Shown: positions 6,768 to 8,605 of the stretch, in pieces
Numbering within the stretch: the first letter of the stretch is position 1
Layout of the letters: each line of letters begins with the position of its first letter
NCBI GenBank assembly: GCA_030620255.1
Contig: JAUXFB010000034.1
Span: forward strand, 1-8,605
Direction: 5' to 3'
Origin: Candidatus Aminicenantota bacterium
Lineage (GTDB): Bacteria > Acidobacteriota > Aminicenantia > UBA2199
DNA: 8,605 bases
Program-made: the position numbers and the translations under genes
Notes under the pieces: model-generated
What the model was told of the DNA's origin: nothing
The model's database searches: none
Seen by the model: the letters and a program-made list of their open reading frames with translations, nothing else

Positions 6768-7283
6768 ATGAAATATAAATTTCAGTTAGATAAAAAAATT
6801 TTCAGAGTTGAAATTGCAAATAACTCAACATTTCATTCTGAAACAAGCATAAAAATAAATAAAGAAAACTTAAATTTATTAATTGGCGAACATAGTGAAG
6901 AAGAGATAAAGTCCTTCTTTATAGATAATAAACTCTATCAGATTGAAATTATAAGAAACAATGAAGGTTATCCTTCTGGAATATATGTAAATGGCGAATA
7001 CTTTTCCGCTTCTTTGCTAAAAATTGATTCTTTGTTTTATTACAAACATAAACCCATTAGCTCTCAAAAATCAGGAATAGTAAAAAGTTTTATTCCTGGA
7101 AACATAAAAAAGATTTTTTATGACATAAATTATAAAGTTAATGAAGGAGATATTATCTTAATACATGAAGCAATGAAAATGGAAAATGAAATAAGAGCAC
7201 CTAAATCAGGTATTATTAAAAAAATCAACGTAAATGAAGGGGAAAATATACTTGCAAACCGCATTCTATTTGAAATAGAATAA
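6768..7283 (+). CDS. Stand-alone biotin carboxyl carrier protein of the acyl-CoA carboxylase-like operon
   Basis: The 171-residue protein ends in a biotinyl/lipoyl domain (about residues 98-171) with the biotinylation motif E134-A-M-K-M-E-N. K137 is the expected biotin site, and a second hairpin (RAPKSGIIKKINVNEGENI) completes the fold. By family, biotin ligase loads K137 and the swinging arm carries CO2 between carboxylase and carboxyltransferase centres. Residues 1-95 form a small, charged, beta-rich domain (FFIDNKLYQIEII, GIYVNGEYFSASLL) similar in layout to short carrier subunits of separated acyl-CoA carboxylases, where it probably docks the carrier to the complex. That assignment is by resemblance only. 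The start follows GAGGTGA (6758-6764), which overlaps the stop of the preceding gene. The domain looks fully functional, unlike the carboxylase-like partner encoded upstream. No terminator hairpin follows. Confidence 0.92.
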   Translation: MKYKFQLDKKIFRVEIANNSTFHSETSIKINKENLNLLIGEHSEEEIKSFFIDNKLYQIEIIRNNEGYPSGIYVNGEYFSASLLKIDSLFYYKHKPISSQKSGIVKSFIPGNIKKIFYDINYKVNEGDIILIHEAMKMENEIRAPKSGIIKKINVNEGENILANRILFEIE

Positions 7284-7364
7284 CAACTAATTCCAGGTGT
7301 TATTTTTATCAAAAAGGCTAAATTTAAAATTTATACATATTAAATTAAAAGCGAATTTATTTCT

Positions 7365-8605
7365 ATGAAAGGAATAAACAATTCTCAGACAATTGAAAAC
7401 AAAGGATTATATCAATCCTTTTTTTTAATTATATACTTTTTTCTAGGTTTTTTCTCCATTATTACCCAGACAATAGTATTAAGAGAATTGGTTGTTGTGG
7501 TCCATGGGAATGAAACCATATTAGGTATCTCCCTTGCACACTGGTTGTTAGGGATCTTTATAGGCGCTTTGTTAGGTGGATATATATCTGACAGGATAAA
7601 AAATGTACTGAGAATATTTATCTGTTCAGTCATAGCTATGTGCCTGATATCTCCATTAACAATTACAATTATAAGAAACCTCTATTACATAAGTGGCACT
7701 TCTGCGGGTACATATATTAATTTTTTTAAGGTATTTGTCTATTCTGGGTTAATTATCTTTCCATTCAGTTTTTTTATTGGTTTCACCTTTCCACATGCAG
7801 CAAGGTCGCAAACAACTAAAACATTTAAAAATATCAAAAAAGTGACCAATATATCAAATGTTTATATTTTTGAAGCATTGGGCTCACTCTTTGGAGGTAT
7901 ACTTATAAGTTTCTTTTTGATCGGGAGATTCAACTCTTACTTAATTATCTCATTTTCAGTAATTCCCTTACTTATCATTCTTGAAATTGCAAGTATAAAA
8001 TTAAAATATCATTTCATATCTTCATTCATTGCAGTAATTATTATCATTTACATTTTTTCTCTAACTCCCTATGGAAATGCTAAATTAGATAAAACTACGG
8101 TTCAAAAGAGATGGAAAAGCTTTTCAAATTCACATCTTATATGCTCAACTGATTCAATATATCAAAATATTGAACTTGGGAAAATTTATGAGCAATTTAA
8201 TTTATATACAAATGGACAGCTTTCATCTATATTTCCTGAGGAAAACGACAATTCAATCTTAGCATCTCATATAATTTCTCAACACACAAATCCTAAAAAA
8301 ATTTTGGTTATCGGAGAAACAATTAGTGGACTTGCCAAACATCTATTAAAATTTAGAATTGAAAATCTCACATCAATAGAAATTGACACTTTATTAATTA
8401 AAACAATAAAAAAATACCTCCCAGAGTCTTATAAAAATGTCTTTTCAGACAACAGATTTTCAATCCATACCCAGGATGGAAGAAGATTTATAAAAAATAT
8501 TATTAAAAATAAACCTATAACATCTTCCTTTGATATTGTATTTATAAATATGCCTGAGCCATGTACAATCCTCTTAAACAGATACTATACATTAGAATCT
8601 TTTCA
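7365..8605 (+). CDS. Membrane protein with C-terminal spermidine-synthase-like domain (C-terminus beyond the window)
   Basis: The frame is open from the ATG at 7365 to the window edge (413 residues, no stop), so the gene is partial. About seven hydrophobic segments are visible, near residues 17-39, 53-74, 82-103, 121-143, 166-186, 191-209 and 217-234. A cytosolic-type domain follows, laid out like spermidine synthase: IYQNIELG and LYTNGQLSS (266-288), an SAM-binding strand at 313-322, IEID (338-341), and NMPEP with LNRYYTLESF at the end. This matches membrane-fused spermidine-synthase-like proteins whose substrates are mostly unknown. The glycine-rich SAM loop reads GETISG (317-322) instead of a GGGxG type, and the catalytic DxxDP motif is NMPEP (395-399), so classical aminopropyl transfer is doubtful. 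An in-frame stop at 7341 rules out longer starts nearby, but no clear Shine-Dalgarno site precedes 7365. It lies 81 nt after the carrier gene on the same strand and may be co-transcribed. Confidence 0.82.
   Translation, partial: MKGINNSQTIENKGLYQSFFLIIYFFLGFFSIITQTIVLRELVVVVHGNETILGISLAHWLLGIFIGALLGGYISDRIKNVLRIFICSVIAMCLISPLTITIIRNLYYISGTSAGTYINFFKVFVYSGLIIFPFSFFIGFTFPHAARSQTTKTFKNIKKVTNISNVYIFEALGSLFGGILISFFLIGRFNSYLIISFSVIPLLIILEIASIKLKYHFISSFIAVIIIIYIFSLTPYGNAKLDKTTVQKRWKSFSNSHLICSTDSIYQNIELGKIYEQFNLYTNGQLSSIFPEENDNSILASHIISQHTNPKKILVIGETISGLAKHLLKFRIENLTSIEIDTLLIKTIKKYLPESYKNVFSDNRFSIHTQDGRRFIKNIIKNKPITSSFDIVFINMPEPCTILLNRYYTLESF

Noticed and set aside
7284..7364. Possible terminator or separate promoter between the carrier gene and the membrane protein
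   Set aside because: No stem followed by a T-run was found, and -35/-10 candidates had poor sequence or wrong spacing, so none is called.
7412..7633. Minus-strand open frame (73 residues)
   Set aside because: It overlaps the strongly supported plus-strand membrane segments of the spermidine-synthase-like protein and has no recognisable features.

Overview
The window is AT-rich, densely coded bacterial DNA with strong Shine-Dalgarno sites and tight operon spacing. A secreted metallopeptidase, a biotin-dependent acyl-CoA carboxylase operon, a membrane-bound spermidine-synthase-like protein and a RAYT-type transposon suggest a low-GC bacterium, perhaps Gram-negative and anaerobic (spirochaete, deltaproteobacterial or candidate-phylum type). 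The taxon cannot be fixed from this sequence alone.

Layout. (1) 1-2564, minus strand: the first 854 residues of a secreted protein joining an M1-type aminopeptidase domain (HELLH zinc motif) to the start of an M28-type peptidase domain (HYDHLG). The window edge cuts it off. (2) 2577-3624: a compact transposon of about 1.05 kb. It carries a REP-associated tyrosine (Y1/HUH) transposase gene on the minus strand, bounded by perfect 22-bp inverted repeats. One end touches the ribosome binding site of the peptidase gene, so transcription of that gene probably now enters through the element. (3) 3699-7283, plus strand: a three-gene operon for a carboxyltransferase, a biotin-carboxylase-like protein and a stand-alone biotin carrier, with gaps of 9 and 3 nt. 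(4) 7365-8605, plus strand: the first 413 residues of a protein with about seven membrane segments followed by a spermidine-synthase-like domain, cut by the window edge.

The most striking observation concerns the biotin-carboxylase-like protein. It keeps the ATP-grasp nucleotide and metal residues, but every residue I could align to the bicarbonate/biotin carboxylation centre of E. coli AccC is replaced (Arg292 to Thr, Glu296 to Asn, Arg338 to Ser, His209 to Glu). The carboxyltransferase and the biotin carrier next to it look intact. The operon therefore looks like an acyl-CoA carboxylase whose carboxylase subunit can probably no longer make carboxybiotin. Possible explanations are a transcarboxylase-like system, a structural or regulatory pseudo-carboxylase relying on a BC encoded elsewhere, or new ATP-grasp chemistry. 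The spermidine-synthase-like protein also has altered SAM-loop and catalytic motifs, so its activity should not be assumed.

No tRNA, rRNA, CRISPR array or convincing terminator was seen. No gene-free stretch exceeds about 130 bases.
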